DNA from: Chthoniobacteraceae bacterium | Lineage (GTDB): Bacteria; Verrucomicrobiota; Verrucomicrobiia; Chthoniobacterales; Chthoniobacteraceae | DNA length: 64,000 nucleotides | Direction: 5' to 3' | Assembly: GCA_947479475.1 (NCBI GenBank) | Contig: CANJZW010000001.1 | Coordinates: forward strand, 79,313 to 143,312 | The notes under the pieces: model-generated | The model's database searches: none | What the model saw: only the letters and a program-made list of their open reading frames with translations | Told to the model about the DNA's origin: nothing | Part shown: piece after piece, positions 54,105 to 62,940 of the stretch | Position numbering within the stretch: the stretch's first letter is position 1 | Layout of the letters: the number at the start of each line of letters is the position of its first letter | Made by a program: the position numbers and the translations under genes

Positions 54105-55348
54105 CGGCCCTCGAATCGTTCTTCTTGCGGAAGGGAGTTGACTGTCCAGGTGGCTGGGTAGAAACGGACGATACGCCCCGGGCGGTAGCCTTCGAGCATC
54201 ATCCCGCATTTGACTCTGATCTGAACGCCGCTGCACCCGGGGACCACCGGCACTTTGCCAAAGTCCACGATGTTTCCGCCTTTACGATCGTTGACGGGGT
54301 CGTAGGTCATGAGGGTAGGAAGCGCCACGGCTATACCACCTTTAGGAGCCTTTGGATCATCCTCCGGCACGGAGAACGGCCACCCAAGAGGCTTTTCATC
54401 GATGCCCTTGAGTTCGTCAAAGAGTTTGGGATCCACTCCATCGAAGAACGTGATCGTGACGTGCTGTGTGGCGTCATCCACAGCGCTCACAAAGCCCGGC
54501 AGACCGCGCTCGCGAATGTGGTTTCGGTGGCATTCGAGTTGATGCGCGGTGGCGACTGCACGGCTCGCCTCATCCAGTAAGATCTCTTTGAGGCGGCCCG
54601 GACCGTAGAGCGTGGCCCACGTGAGGTTGAAAAGGACAGTCTGGCCGGGGCGCAATGCTTTCAGGTCCGCGATGCGGTCGTTTTGGAACACGCGTGTGCG
54701 GGTGAGGAGGTCGAAAGTTTTCGCCTTGCCGTCCCCGGCGGCTTTGCTGTTCTCGAAGAGCACGGCATGAAGCTTCATCGCGGTGAGATCGACGCTCTCG
54801 ATTTTCCAGTGCTGCTTCTGCCGTGCGTGGAAGGTGAAATCGTCCTCCAAGCGTAGGCAGCGCCGGAATTCCCATTCGTCCGTTTTGCGTTTGTTCGAGG
54901 TGTCAGGCAGCGGAGTCTTGTCGTTCGGATCTCTCTGGTAAAACAATCCATGCAGGTGGGTGCCGAGCGGGACGTCCTGCAAGGCGGCCGGTGCACCGTG
55001 ATACCAGACCGAACCGAAAGGTAGCAGGCCCGATTCGAGAGGTAGATCGTGAAAACCCGCCTGCTGGCTGTCATTGCGATCCACACGAATTTGGAACCGC
55101 CGCTCGAGATGATCCACCTGGATGAGTTCGCCGGAGACTGCGTGTGCCGACCCCTCCGGGGGAAACTGACCTTCGACGATCTGATACCAGTCCGGTTTGT
55201 CACCGGGCTTTCGGTCCTTCGGGTTGACTCGCTTCTCGCTTGCCTTCACCGGTCCATCGGCGTCGGTGCGGAACATGGCTTTGTCTTCGGCGTGGAGAAG
55301 TGCCGTCAGGCACCGGAGGGCGAGGAGCGACGTGAGGATCAGGCGCAT
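54098..55348 (-). CDS. unnamed ~420-aa exported family, copy 4 (subfamily B)
   Basis: The 416-aa protein has a signal peptide (ILTSLLALRCLTALLHAED) and a subfamily B N-terminus (PDWYQIVEGQFPPEGSAHAV), then blocks homologous to subfamily A: SGELIQVDHLERRFQIRVDR, LPFGSVWYHGAPAALQD, VPLGTHLHGLFY, TRVFQNDRIADLKALRPGQT then VLFNLTWATLYGPGR, RGLPGFVSAVDDATQHVTIT, GCSGVQIRVKCGMMLEGY and RPGRIVRFYPATW. It ends ERFEGRE at a TAG that is the first unit of the 10-bp array. Function unknown. Confidence 0.87.
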   Translation of the reverse strand: MRLILTSLLALRCLTALLHAEDKAMFRTDADGPVKASEKRVNPKDRKPGDKPDWYQIVEGQFPPEGSAHAVSGELIQVDHLERRFQIRVDRNDSQQAGFHDLPLESGLLPFGSVWYHGAPAALQDVPLGTHLHGLFYQRDPNDKTPLPDTSNKRKTDEWEFRRCLRLEDDFTFHARQKQHWKIESVDLTAMKLHAVLFENSKAAGDGKAKTFDLLTRTRVFQNDRIADLKALRPGQTVLFNLTWATLYGPGRLKEILLDEASRAVATAHQLECHRNHIRERGLPGFVSAVDDATQHVTITFFDGVDPKLFDELKGIDEKPLGWPFSVPEDDPKAPKGGIAVALPTLMTYDPVNDRKGGNIVDFGKVPVVPGCSGVQIRVKCGMMLEGYRPGRIVRFYPATWTVNSLPQEERFEGRE

Positions 55349-55372
55349 TTGTTCCTTCTTCTTGGTTCTTGA
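55349..55372 (-). repeat. heptamer-type leader f (before family copy 4)
   Basis: In mRNA sense CAAGAACCAAGAAGAAGGAA runs up to the ATG. Only about two to three units; the AAGAAGGAA part could also serve as a weak Shine-Dalgarno sequence. Confidence 0.6.
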
Positions 55373-55403
55373 AACGCTGAGATTATCCCAACAAGTGAGA
55401 AGT

Positions 55404-56480
55404 TCAGCGGGCGACGATGTCAGAGATGTTCTTGTCGCAAGGGATGGAAGCTACTTTATCGAGGGAGCCATCCTTGCCGACCTTGTACGCGGTAATGCTC
55501 GCTCCGTTGAACGCGGTCACGAAGAGGAATTCCCCTTTCGGCGAGAGCGTGAAACCCCACGGGATCTTGTCTGCAGGCGTGCGACCGATTAGGGAGATGT
55601 TTCCGTTCTCGTCGATCCGGTATCGGGTGATCCAATCGAAGTCTCGTTGGTGTCCGCGGATCCCCGCGAACAGGAAGCGTCCGTCCGGGGTGATGACGAT
55701 ATCGGAGGAGGAGATACCCTCTTTGGGTTCGTGAGCTGTCACGGCGTCGCAGACATTCCTGAACTTCAAGCGGCCTTCGCTATCGCGGTCGTAAACGGAG
55801 ACGCCGAGGTTTTGCTCGTTGCTGAAGTAAACCACGGGAAGTGCGGGGTGGTAGACCATGTGGCGCGGCCCCGTGCCGGCAGGAGGGAGGACATTCGCGG
55901 GTTCCATCGGCTCGAGGCTGCCAGTCTTCGCATCGAAGCGGTATTGGAGGATGGCGTTGTTCCCCTTCACGTAGGGGATGTAGATGTTGCGGTTGTCGGG
56001 CGAGGCAAGGATGCAGTGGGCTTCCTTTCGTCCTTCGTCGCGGCCCGCGACCCATCCGGTTGGGGCGCCGTTGTCGCCAAGACCGTAAACATCCACCGCG
56101 CCGCTGCCGTAATCCGCGCTCAGCAGGAAGCGGCTTGACGGATCCGTGCTGAGATAGGCTGTGCCATGTTTCAGTTTGAAGCTCTGTTGGCTGGCGACGC
56201 CTCCGGAGGCGTCGAGGGAGACGGTCGCAGCCGGGACGCTGTCGACCGCTCCGCCGCCTGCCCCGACATAGAGGATCGGCTTGGAGGAATGCAGGGTGAT
56301 GGTTCTGGCCGGGAAGCCAAGGTCCACTTTGGACTCCACGGCGAGCTCGATGCCGGTCGGGGACGGTTTCGCTGCGATGACCCAGAGCTGTTTGCTTTCC
56401 GAGCTGGGAGCGTAAACGTGGAATGGCGGCTCGCCATTCACGACGGCGGTGAAGGCCAGCAGGGTGGCGAGGAGTTTCAT
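55404..56480 (-). CDS. exported lactonase-family seven-bladed propeller
   Basis: The 358-aa protein has a signal peptide (LLATLLAFTAVVNG) and resembles the 6-phosphogluconolactonase (Pgl/YbhE)-like lactonase family: repeated STDPSSRFLLSADYGSGAVD, ILASPDNRNIYIPYVKGN, GTGPRHMVYHPALPVVYFSN, ITPDGRFLFAGIRGHQRDFD and LSPKGEFLFVTAFNGASITA. Export makes a pentose-phosphate role unlikely; it could open a lactone formed by oxidation of a sugar by the redox proteins around it. It is flanked by heptamer leaders, between copy 4 and the 1653-aa protein. Confidence 0.85.
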   Translation of the reverse strand: MKLLATLLAFTAVVNGEPPFHVYAPSSESKQLWVIAAKPSPTGIELAVESKVDLGFPARTITLHSSKPILYVGAGGGAVDSVPAATVSLDASGGVASQQSFKLKHGTAYLSTDPSSRFLLSADYGSGAVDVYGLGDNGAPTGWVAGRDEGRKEAHCILASPDNRNIYIPYVKGNNAILQYRFDAKTGSLEPMEPANVLPPAGTGPRHMVYHPALPVVYFSNEQNLGVSVYDRDSEGRLKFRNVCDAVTAHEPKEGISSSDIVITPDGRFLFAGIRGHQRDFDWITRYRIDENGNISLIGRTPADKIPWGFTLSPKGEFLFVTAFNGASITAYKVGKDGSLDKVASIPCDKNISDIVAR

Positions 56481-56507
56481 GTTTCTGGTTCTTGGTTCTT
56501 GGTTATT
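56481..56507 (-). repeat. heptamer leader g (before the lactonase-like gene)
   Basis: AACCAAGAACCAAGAACC in mRNA sense ends a few nt before the ATG. It overlaps the last codons of the 1653-aa protein gene (stop at 56503), so there is almost no other intergenic DNA. Confidence 0.75.
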
Positions 56508-59500
56508 TTACATCCACCTCGCCCCACATGTTCGGTGTCAGCATGATTTCGCCGGGGATGTCGTCCACGAGGCCGGTGCTTTGGTTTGACCAATAGGAGC
56601 GCAGGTTGGTGTCGGTGCCGGCGGCGTCGCCGAAGGTCACGCCGAAGTCGGCATGGAGTTTTTGGCCGGGGGAAAAGGTGAGGCCGAGATCGGCGAGTGG
56701 AACGTCGGCGGTGAGGGTGTAGCCGTTGGCTTCAGTCTTCACGGTGATCTTGGCTTCGGAGATCTGACGGACGTCGTCCACCTTGGCCCCGCGCCAGGGG
56801 CTGGTGAACTCAATGGGGTTCTTGCCGCCGGGTTTGCGATGTTCGTAGAGCACGGCGATGGACTTGCCTTCGTGCGGGGCGAAAAGAAGGCGCTTATCGC
56901 CGATGACGGGCTCGCGGCGTTTGGGATCGGCTTTGGGATCGCAGGCGAATTGGAAATCCACGGTGTCGCCGGTGGCGAAGAGATTGGTCCAGTCGCGGCC
57001 GTTGTTCACCCAGGGCGAGGCGTCCTGCACTTTCCAGCTCAGATGCAGGAGCGTGGCGTCGGCGCTGAGATCGACCTGCGCTTTGAACTTGCCGCTTTTG
57101 TCCCAAGTGATTGTGCCCGGGAGGGTGGCCTCACGGGAGGGCTGCTTCGCGGCGGCGGCTCGCAGGCTTTGACGCTCGGCGGTGGCAATCTGGGCGGAGG
57201 TGACTTCCAGTTTGCCGCTCTGGCGTTTCAAGGTGCCGAAACCTTCGAGTTCATAGATGCGATACGGTCCGTGGCCGATCTGCACGAGGTAACGGCCCGT
57301 TTTTGCATCGCGACCGAAGCTGCCGCCGAAGATTTCGCCGCCGAGGCGATACTCATTTTTTAAATAGCTGACGCGCACATCCACGAAGGCTTCATCGAGA
57401 TAGAAGCCATCCGTGCTCAGCAGGAAGCATCGGCCGTGATTGCCGTTCAGGAAGACGACGTCGGATGTGTCGTCGAGCGGGGCGATGCCGAGAAAGGCCA
57501 TCGAGCCTTGCATCACGCCGGGCTCGGGCAGTGGGGCGTCGTGCGAGCCATGCACGTCGCTCCATTGGTTGGGGAAGCGCCAGAGATGGCGGCCATCGGC
57601 GGCGTAGGCGTTCATTTCGGGATCGGAGTTAAAAAGGAAACGTCCGGCGCGATCCTGCACCGTCGCGACACCACTGCGCTTGTTGCCTGGCGTGAGATTC
57701 ACCGGCGTGGCGGCGGCGATGGCTGCATCGAGCGTCGGATAATCGGGCACGCCGTTGGCCAGCATCCCCTTCGGCTTGATGGCGGCGACTTTGACCTGCG
57801 TCTTGTCGGCCACGGGCATGTAGAAGGTGAGCGAGTGCTGCATGTGACCCCATGCACTATCGCCGTAGGCGATTTGATCACCGCAGAAGTCGAACTCATC
57901 CTGTTGCGCTTCGCCATCGCCATTGCGGTCCACCCATAGCACGCCCATGCCGCGCTTCGACCACGGCTTGGAATCGCCTTTTTGGCCGAGCTTTTCGTTA
58001 GCGCGTTTTTCCGGCCACTTGGCGTAAAAAGCTCCAACATAGGCCTGCGGTGGCTGCCAGTTAAAGGCATACGCAAAGTGATGCGTGCCTGCCGTGGCGG
58101 CGATGTCCTTCACGGTGCCATCGGGCAACACTTCGCTGATGAGCGCGATCTTCCCGCGCGTGGCGACAAAGGTGCGTCCGCCCTCACGGAACCACCCATA
58201 GCTGTGAGGCTGATAGTGGCCGAGATGGCCTTCATCCCGGCTGATCACATGCGTGGGCCGCGCGGTTTTCTTCTCGATGTCCACGTCCCAGAAACATCCC
58301 AGCCCGATCCAGCGGCGCGGGTTCTCCGGGTCAAAACCGCTGCCATCGCCGCCGTAGTGCGGCATGCCGAACTTCTCGATCACGACCTCGTTCTTGCCGA
58401 GATCCCAGGCAAGAACGCGCTTCGGGTTCCAGCGATTTTCCGTCACCCACAATTTGCCATCCGGCCCGAAGGTAAGCCCAGTGGGATTCACCATGCGCTG
58501 CGGATCATACGCTCCGCGATACGGGCCGCCAGCTTTGCCTATCACGGACAGTGCTTTGCCATCGGCTGAAAAACGACGCACCTGATGCGCCGCTGCATCG
58601 CTGATGAGGATGTCGCCATTTTGGGCGAAGGTCAGGCCGCTGATGTCTCCGTGCTTGATGAGCAGCTTTTGGTCGTGCACCCGCACTACGCCGGTATCCG
58701 TGGCGGCAAACAGCTCTTTCCCGGCGCTGAGATGCCGCACGCCTGCAAGCGGGATTTTGTCAAGCGCCTTACCGGAAGCCGCGTCGAGCACGAACACGCA
58801 CTTCTTATCCCGCGAGCCGACATAGAGCCGCCCGTTCATCACGGCGATGCCTCCGAGGTTGAACTGTTTCAAATCAGACTGCGCGTTCACCTCCATCGTG
58901 TCCACCGGCAGGCCGCGCACCTTCCCGGGCCATTCGACAAGCTTCCCGGTGCTGATTTCATAACGGCAAATGGTGACCGTCCACGTCGCTTTCCAATCCG
59001 GCTTGGTGATGTCCGGCCGACCCCCCCAGGTGAAACCATCCTGCGCGCAGTAAAGATAATGTGAGTCCGCGGCGATGGCGTCGTGCTGGATGCCGAAGCC
59101 GTGCTGATGCTCGTAGCCTTGCACTAACTTGCCGTCGTTGTTCAATGCCAGCAGCGCCCAACCGCCCTCCGTGACCGGCGCGGCAAAAAACACGTGCTCC
59201 CCGTTTGTAGCTGCGGCGTGCAGCGTGCTGTGATTTGGCCCCCAGGACTCCGTCGTCGGCTCATCGCCGTTCACGAAGTTCATAAGATAGTGCGGGCGGA
59301 TGCCTTCATGGGTCACAGCGCGCCAGGCATAATTACCCGGTTTCACGAGTTTTCCGTCCTCATCGAGTCCATCCCAGATCACATCATGCTTCCCCGCCGT
59401 GAAGGCGCGGCCCGAAACGAGATTACGCACCCGCTCGCCTTTCTCGTTTTCGATGACGACGCTTGCCTTACCTTCCTGCGGTTGCGCGAAGCTCAAGTGA

Positions 59501-61464
59501 ATCTCCTGCTGACGCGCCGCCCCCGCCTCGCGATACGACGCCAGATCAAACTCCGCCCACGCAGCCGGATTGTCATCGAATGGCGCGTGCAGAGCCTGGT
59601 GATCGCTGAAGCCGAAACGCTCCTGCTGTCCTTCGTGCTCGAGCGCGATAGCGATGTGCAGTTTCTTCAAATCCCCTTTCGGCAGCGATACGCGCGCCGC
59701 ATTGGCGATCACGGCTTTTCCCCCATTCAAGACGCCGATGCGTACCTGCCTGGCAGGCGTCTTCACGAACACCGCGCTATCCGTGACTTCGATTTCCATC
59801 GGAATCCCGCCCGCACGCTCCGTGAGCAGTTTGGCGGCTTGAGGTGCCTCTGTGAGTTCCAGCTTCACCAACCGTTGTTTGCCCATTTCATGGACGATCA
59901 CCCGCGTGCCCTCGATTGCGACATGCGCTGGCGATTCGAGGCCCGTGTAGCGCACCGGAGCTGCGTTCAGCGAGTCATAGACCGAGACCTCTCCCGCCTT
60001 CGGATCGCTGACGACGAGCCTTTTGCCGTCGCTGTGGATGTAAACCCTGCCGCCGTGCTGCGTGAGACTTTGCACTTCCTTCCAGCCGCGTTCGAAGACC
60101 ACGATCGCATCCGCGTCCGCCGCGAGCAGCTTGTTTTCAAACCACGCCAGGCTCGTGCATGCCTTCAGCCCCGGCAGCGTGATGGACTTCGGCGGGCCGC
60201 TCTGCTGACCGCCTTCGTTCACCGGAATCTCAAAGGCCGCGCCATTCGGGGTCGTCACTATCATCGTGCGATCCATCCAGGCCGCGCCGCTGATGTTCTC
60301 TGGCACACTGAAGTCCTTCACGTCCGGCGTTTCCTGATGCGAAAGTCCGTTTTCATCGATGATGGGCCCACGGGCAAGCTGCACATAGCTGTAGTGCTTT
60401 TTCAGCATGCACAGCGTCTTTCCACCGAGCACGACGGGCTGCGCGCAGATCGATGGCTCCAAGTCGCCAAGTGTGTGCGGCGTGTGCGGCTCATCCTGCC
60501 AGCGCCAGCTTCCGCGCGAGGTCCAGATGTTCCCATTCGCGTCCAGCGCTAGTGCTTTAAGCCCCAGCAGCCCGCCGATACGCCGCACGACCTCGAAGCG
60601 GTTCTCCTTCTTGTTCCACTGCACGAACTGAACTACGCCGCCCATGCCTGAAACCGCAAAGAGGCCATCCCGGAGTTTCACCATGCCGCGGCCACTTGTG
60701 AGATCGTTGCTCAGAGGCAAGTAGCCGATAAAGGAGCCCGACGCGCCGCCCAGCACAACGCCCGGATCCGGCTCGAAGGCTTCGTTGAAGCGGTTGATCG
60801 TGCCGTGCCCGGCGTGCGAGAACCAATGGCGGCCGATCTTCTGCGGCCTCTCGCCTTTGAAATTTTTCGGGAAACCCTCCTTTAACGTGCTGCCCCTCCA
60901 TGCAAAGACTTTGCCCTCGCCAAAGCCAAAGAGCGTGCTGTCTGCCTCGACATGCAGTGACTGAATGCGCACCCCCGGCTGCATCATCGCGGTGCGCTCG
61001 CCGGCAGAGGGATCGAGCGAAAAAAGCGACTCCTTTTCCATGCCGATGATCCGTCCGCCGGTCGCACTGGAGGCCAGCACATCGACCTCGCCCTTTAAGC
61101 GGGTCGGCTTCGTGCCTGGAGCTGCTTTGATGGGCAATGTGTAAAGCGCTTTTTTAAGCTTCAGCACGAGCAGATCGCCCACGCGCGTCAGTTGATCGTT
61201 CCCGCGCTCATCACCCTCTGGAATCTCAAAGCTGGCCAGCAGCCGTCCATCCAGCGCATAGCGATTGAGCCGCGTGGAGCCGCCGCGCTCCCAGAGCGCA
61301 CCCTCGTCATCGAGCACCGGCCCGATGCCCGCCGCGAGCTTGCCCGCGAAGACCGTCAGCGCGTCATCCGAGTTTCCGAGCGTGCCTGCAAAACGGAGTT
61401 CGGCGGCATCCAGCGCAGTTAAAAAGGTGAGGAGGAGAAGCGCGGCGAAGGTGGGGAGGTTCAT
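56503..61464 (-). CDS. giant exported propeller/FlgD-Ig protein
   Basis: The 1653-aa protein has a signal peptide ([19 protein letters not shown]). Residues about 25-600 form propeller-like repeats. About 650-720 is a FlgD-type Ig domain ([20 protein letters not shown], then [20 protein letters not shown]). About 760-1400 is a second propeller with NHL-like units ([20 protein letters not shown]). About 1450-1653 is a beta-sandwich resembling CBM9/DOMON-type sugar or haem-binding domains ([20 protein letters not shown]). It is probably a cell-surface binding or polymer-handling protein; no catalytic motif recognised. It overlaps neither neighbour but is packed tightly between two heptamer leaders. 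Confidence 0.82.
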   Translation of the reverse strand: MNLPTFAALLLLTFLTALDAAELRFAGTLGNSDDALTVFAGKLAAGIGPVLDDEGALWERGGSTRLNRYALDGRLLASFEIPEGDERGNDQLTRVGDLLVLKLKKALYTLPIKAAPGTKPTRLKGEVDVLASSATGGRIIGMEKESLFSLDPSAGERTAMMQPGVRIQSLHVEADSTLFGFGEGKVFAWRGSTLKEGFPKNFKGERPQKIGRHWFSHAGHGTINRFNEAFEPDPGVVLGGASGSFIGYLPLSNDLTSGRGMVKLRDGLFAVSGMGGVVQFVQWNKKENRFEVVRRIGGLLGLKALALDANGNIWTSRGSWRWQDEPHTPHTLGDLEPSICAQPVVLGGKTLCMLKKHYSYVQLARGPIIDENGLSHQETPDVKDFSVPENISGAAWMDRTMIVTTPNGAAFEIPVNEGGQQSGPPKSITLPGLKACTSLAWFENKLLAADADAIVVFERGWKEVQSLTQHGGRVYIHSDGKRLVVSDPKAGEVSVYDSLNAAPVRYTGLESPAHVAIEGTRVIVHEMGKQRLVKLELTEAPQAAKLLTERAGGIPMEIEVTDSAVFVKTPARQVRIGVLNGGKAVIANAARVSLPKGDLKKLHIAIALEHEGQQERFGFSDHQALHAPFDDNPAAWAEFDLASYREAGAARQQEIHLSFAQPQEGKASVVIENEKGERVRNLVSGRAFTAGKHDVIWDGLDEDGKLVKPGNYAWRAVTHEGIRPHYLMNFVNGDEPTTESWGPNHSTLHAAATNGEHVFFAAPVTEGGWALLALNNDGKLVQGYEHQHGFGIQHDAIAADSHYLYCAQDGFTWGGRPDITKPDWKATWTVTICRYEISTGKLVEWPGKVRGLPVDTMEVNAQSDLKQFNLGGIAVMNGRLYVGSRDKKCVFVLDAASGKALDKIPLAGVRHLSAGKELFAATDTGVVRVHDQKLLIKHGDISGLTFAQNGDILISDAAAHQVRRFSADGKALSVIGKAGGPYRGAYDPQRMVNPTGLTFGPDGKLWVTENRWNPKRVLAWDLGKNEVVIEKFGMPHYGGDGSGFDPENPRRWIGLGCFWDVDIEKKTARPTHVISRDEGHLGHYQPHSYGWFREGGRTFVATRGKIALISEVLPDGTVKDIAATAGTHHFAYAFNWQPPQAYVGAFYAKWPEKRANEKLGQKGDSKPWSKRGMGVLWVDRNGDGEAQQDEFDFCGDQIAYGDSAWGHMQHSLTFYMPVADKTQVKVAAIKPKGMLANGVPDYPTLDAAIAAATPVNLTPGNKRSGVATVQDRAGRFLFNSDPEMNAYAADGRHLWRFPNQWSDVHGSHDAPLPEPGVMQGSMAFLGIAPLDDTSDVVFLNGNHGRCFLLSTDGFYLDEAFVDVRVSYLKNEYRLGGEIFGGSFGRDAKTGRYLVQIGHGPYRIYELEGFGTLKRQSGKLEVTSAQIATAERQSLRAAAAKQPSREATLPGTITWDKSGKFKAQVDLSADATLLHLSWKVQDASPWVNNGRDWTNLFATGDTVDFQFACDPKADPKRREPVIGDKRLLFAPHEGKSIAVLYEHRKPGGKNPIEFTSPWRGAKVDDVRQISEAKITVKTEANGYTLTADVPLADLGLTFSPGQKLHADFGVTFGDAAGTDTNLRSYWSNQSTGLVDDIPGEIMLTPNMWGEVDVK

Positions 61465-61492
61465 GTTCCTTGTTCTTGGTTCCTTGTTGTAG
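61465..61492 (-). repeat. heptamer leader h (before the giant gene)
   Basis: ACAAGGAACCAAGAACAAGG in mRNA sense runs to within 2 nt of the ATG. AAGGAAC units could double as weak Shine-Dalgarno sequences. No inverted partner. Confidence 0.7.
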
Positions 61493-61504
61493 CGCTACGC
61501 GGGG

Positions 61505-62782
61505 CTACTCTCGGCCCTGAAACTCTTCTTCTCTGGGCAGGGCATTGACTTTCCAAGTGGGGGGATAGAAGCGGACGATTCTTTTCGGGCGGTAGCCTTC
61601 GAGCATCATGTCCATCTTGAGCTTGATCTGAATGCCGCTGCTGCCGGGTTCGACGGGGATCTTTTTGACGTCGAGGATGCCGCCTGTTTTGCGGTCGTTC
61701 ACGGGATCGTAGGTCATAAGGCTGTCGCGCGCGACGGCGAGGCCTCCGCGCGGTTCGACGGGCGGCGGGCTGCCATCCTTCGGCGGCGGGGCGTTAGGGT
61801 CTTTGACCGTGAGTTCGTCGAAGAGCTTGGGCTCGACATTGCCAAAGAAGGTGATGGTGACGAATTGAGGCTCGTCCTCGACGGCGGTCACCCAACCGGG
61901 CAGCCCGCGCTCGCGGGTGTGGATGCGGTGGCGTTCGAGTTGCTGCGCGGTGGCAAGGTTTCGCGCTGGTTCTTCGAGCCACACGTCGGTGATGCGTCCG
62001 GGGCCGTAAAGTGTGACCCAGGTGAGGTTGAACAGGACGTTTTGGCCGGGTTGCAGGGCTTTGAGATCAGCGAAGGCATTGCCTTTGAAGATGCGGGTGC
62101 TGGCCAGGAGGTCGAAGGTCTTCGGGGAAGGGGGGGCTGGAGTGGTGGTGTTTTTGGGAACCCCAGCAGTCCCTTTCTCCACGATGCCATCAGTCACGGC
62201 TCCGCTCTGGAGCGATGCGGTGAGCTTCATGGTGGTGAGGTTCACGCTGTCGATCTTCCAGAGCTGCTTTTGCCGTTGATGATACGTGAAGTCGTCCTCG
62301 ATGCGGAAGCAGCAGCGGAAGTTGAACTCTGCGGTTTTGCGCCTGAATGCCGTGTCGGGCGGCGGCGTTTTATCATTCGGATCGGCCAGATAAAATAAGC
62401 CGTGCAAGTGTGTGCCCAGCGGGATGTCCTGAATCGCGGCCGGTGCCCCATGATACCAGACGGAACCATACGGCAGCATCCCCGCGTCGAGAGGGAGATC
62501 CCACACGCCGCGATCTTGGCTGTCATTGCGATCCACGCGAATCTGAAACCGCCGCTCGAGGTGATCCATCCTCACGAGCTCGCCCGAGACGGAATGTGCC
62601 GATCCTTCCGGTGGAAACTGACCCTCGACTAGCTGATACCAGTCCGGCGCGGCATTCGGATCCTTGGGATTCCGCTTTTTCTCGTCGGCCTTCACCGGGC
62701 CATGGGCGTCGGTGCGAAACTTGGGTTTGTCCTCGGCGTGGAGGAGTGCTGTGAAAAAGCAGAGGGTGAGGAGAAGACGCAT
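61505..62782 (-). CDS. unnamed ~420-aa exported family, copy 5 (subfamily B)
   Basis: The 425-aa protein has a signal peptide (LLLTLCFFTALLHAEDK) and is closest to copy 4: PDWYQLVEGQFPPEGSAHSV, SGELVRMDHLERRFQIRVDR, LPYGSVWYHGAPAAIQD, IPLGTHLHGLFY, TRIFKGNAFADLKALQPGQN, RGLPGWVTAVEDEPQFVTIT, GSSGIQIKLKMDMMLEGYRP and RIVRFYPPTW, ending EEFQGRE. It carries a Pro-rich insertion near residue 225 (TPAPPSPKTFD) and another near 330. It follows DUF1552 copy 3, as copy 2 follows DUF1552 copy 1, but separated by a long heptamer element. Confidence 0.88.
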   Translation of the reverse strand: MRLLLTLCFFTALLHAEDKPKFRTDAHGPVKADEKKRNPKDPNAAPDWYQLVEGQFPPEGSAHSVSGELVRMDHLERRFQIRVDRNDSQDRGVWDLPLDAGMLPYGSVWYHGAPAAIQDIPLGTHLHGLFYLADPNDKTPPPDTAFRRKTAEFNFRCCFRIEDDFTYHQRQKQLWKIDSVNLTTMKLTASLQSGAVTDGIVEKGTAGVPKNTTTPAPPSPKTFDLLASTRIFKGNAFADLKALQPGQNVLFNLTWVTLYGPGRITDVWLEEPARNLATAQQLERHRIHTRERGLPGWVTAVEDEPQFVTITFFGNVEPKLFDELTVKDPNAPPPKDGSPPPVEPRGGLAVARDSLMTYDPVNDRKTGGILDVKKIPVEPGSSGIQIKLKMDMMLEGYRPKRIVRFYPPTWKVNALPREEEFQGRE

Positions 62783-62788
62783 GCGTTA

Positions 62789-62939
62789 TTTGTTTTTGGT
62801 TCGTAGTTCGTAGTTCTTTGTTCTTTGTTCTTTGTTCTTTGTTCTTTGTTACATGGGCGTAGCGCTTCGTTCTTGGCGCGGGAGATCACATCCCCCCCAA
62901 GAACCAAGAACCAAGAACTACGAACCAAGATCTACGAAT
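62789..62939 (-). repeat. heptamer array i with inverted arms (before family copy 5)
   Basis: In mRNA sense the U-rich arm (TTCTTGGTTCTTGGTTCTTG with flanking TTCGTAG units, 62898-62939) begins 2 nt after the DUF1552 stop. A spacer of about 45 nt follows, then five AACAAAG units and two AACTACG units (62790-62850) up to the family copy 5 start. The GTAGTTC/GAACTAC parts match between the arms, so this is the best-defined hairpin of the set. Confidence 0.9.
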
Positions 62940-62940
62940 A

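Noticed and set aside
53966-54580. Plus-strand ORF reading through the heptamer and 10-bp arrays
   Set aside because: The repetitive product comes from tandem DNA repeats and the rest is antisense to family copy 4.
59194-60552. 452-codon plus-strand ORF opposite the giant exported protein
   Set aside because: The minus-strand frame has a signal peptide and recognisable domains; the plus-strand product is Arg/His-rich with no recognisable pattern.
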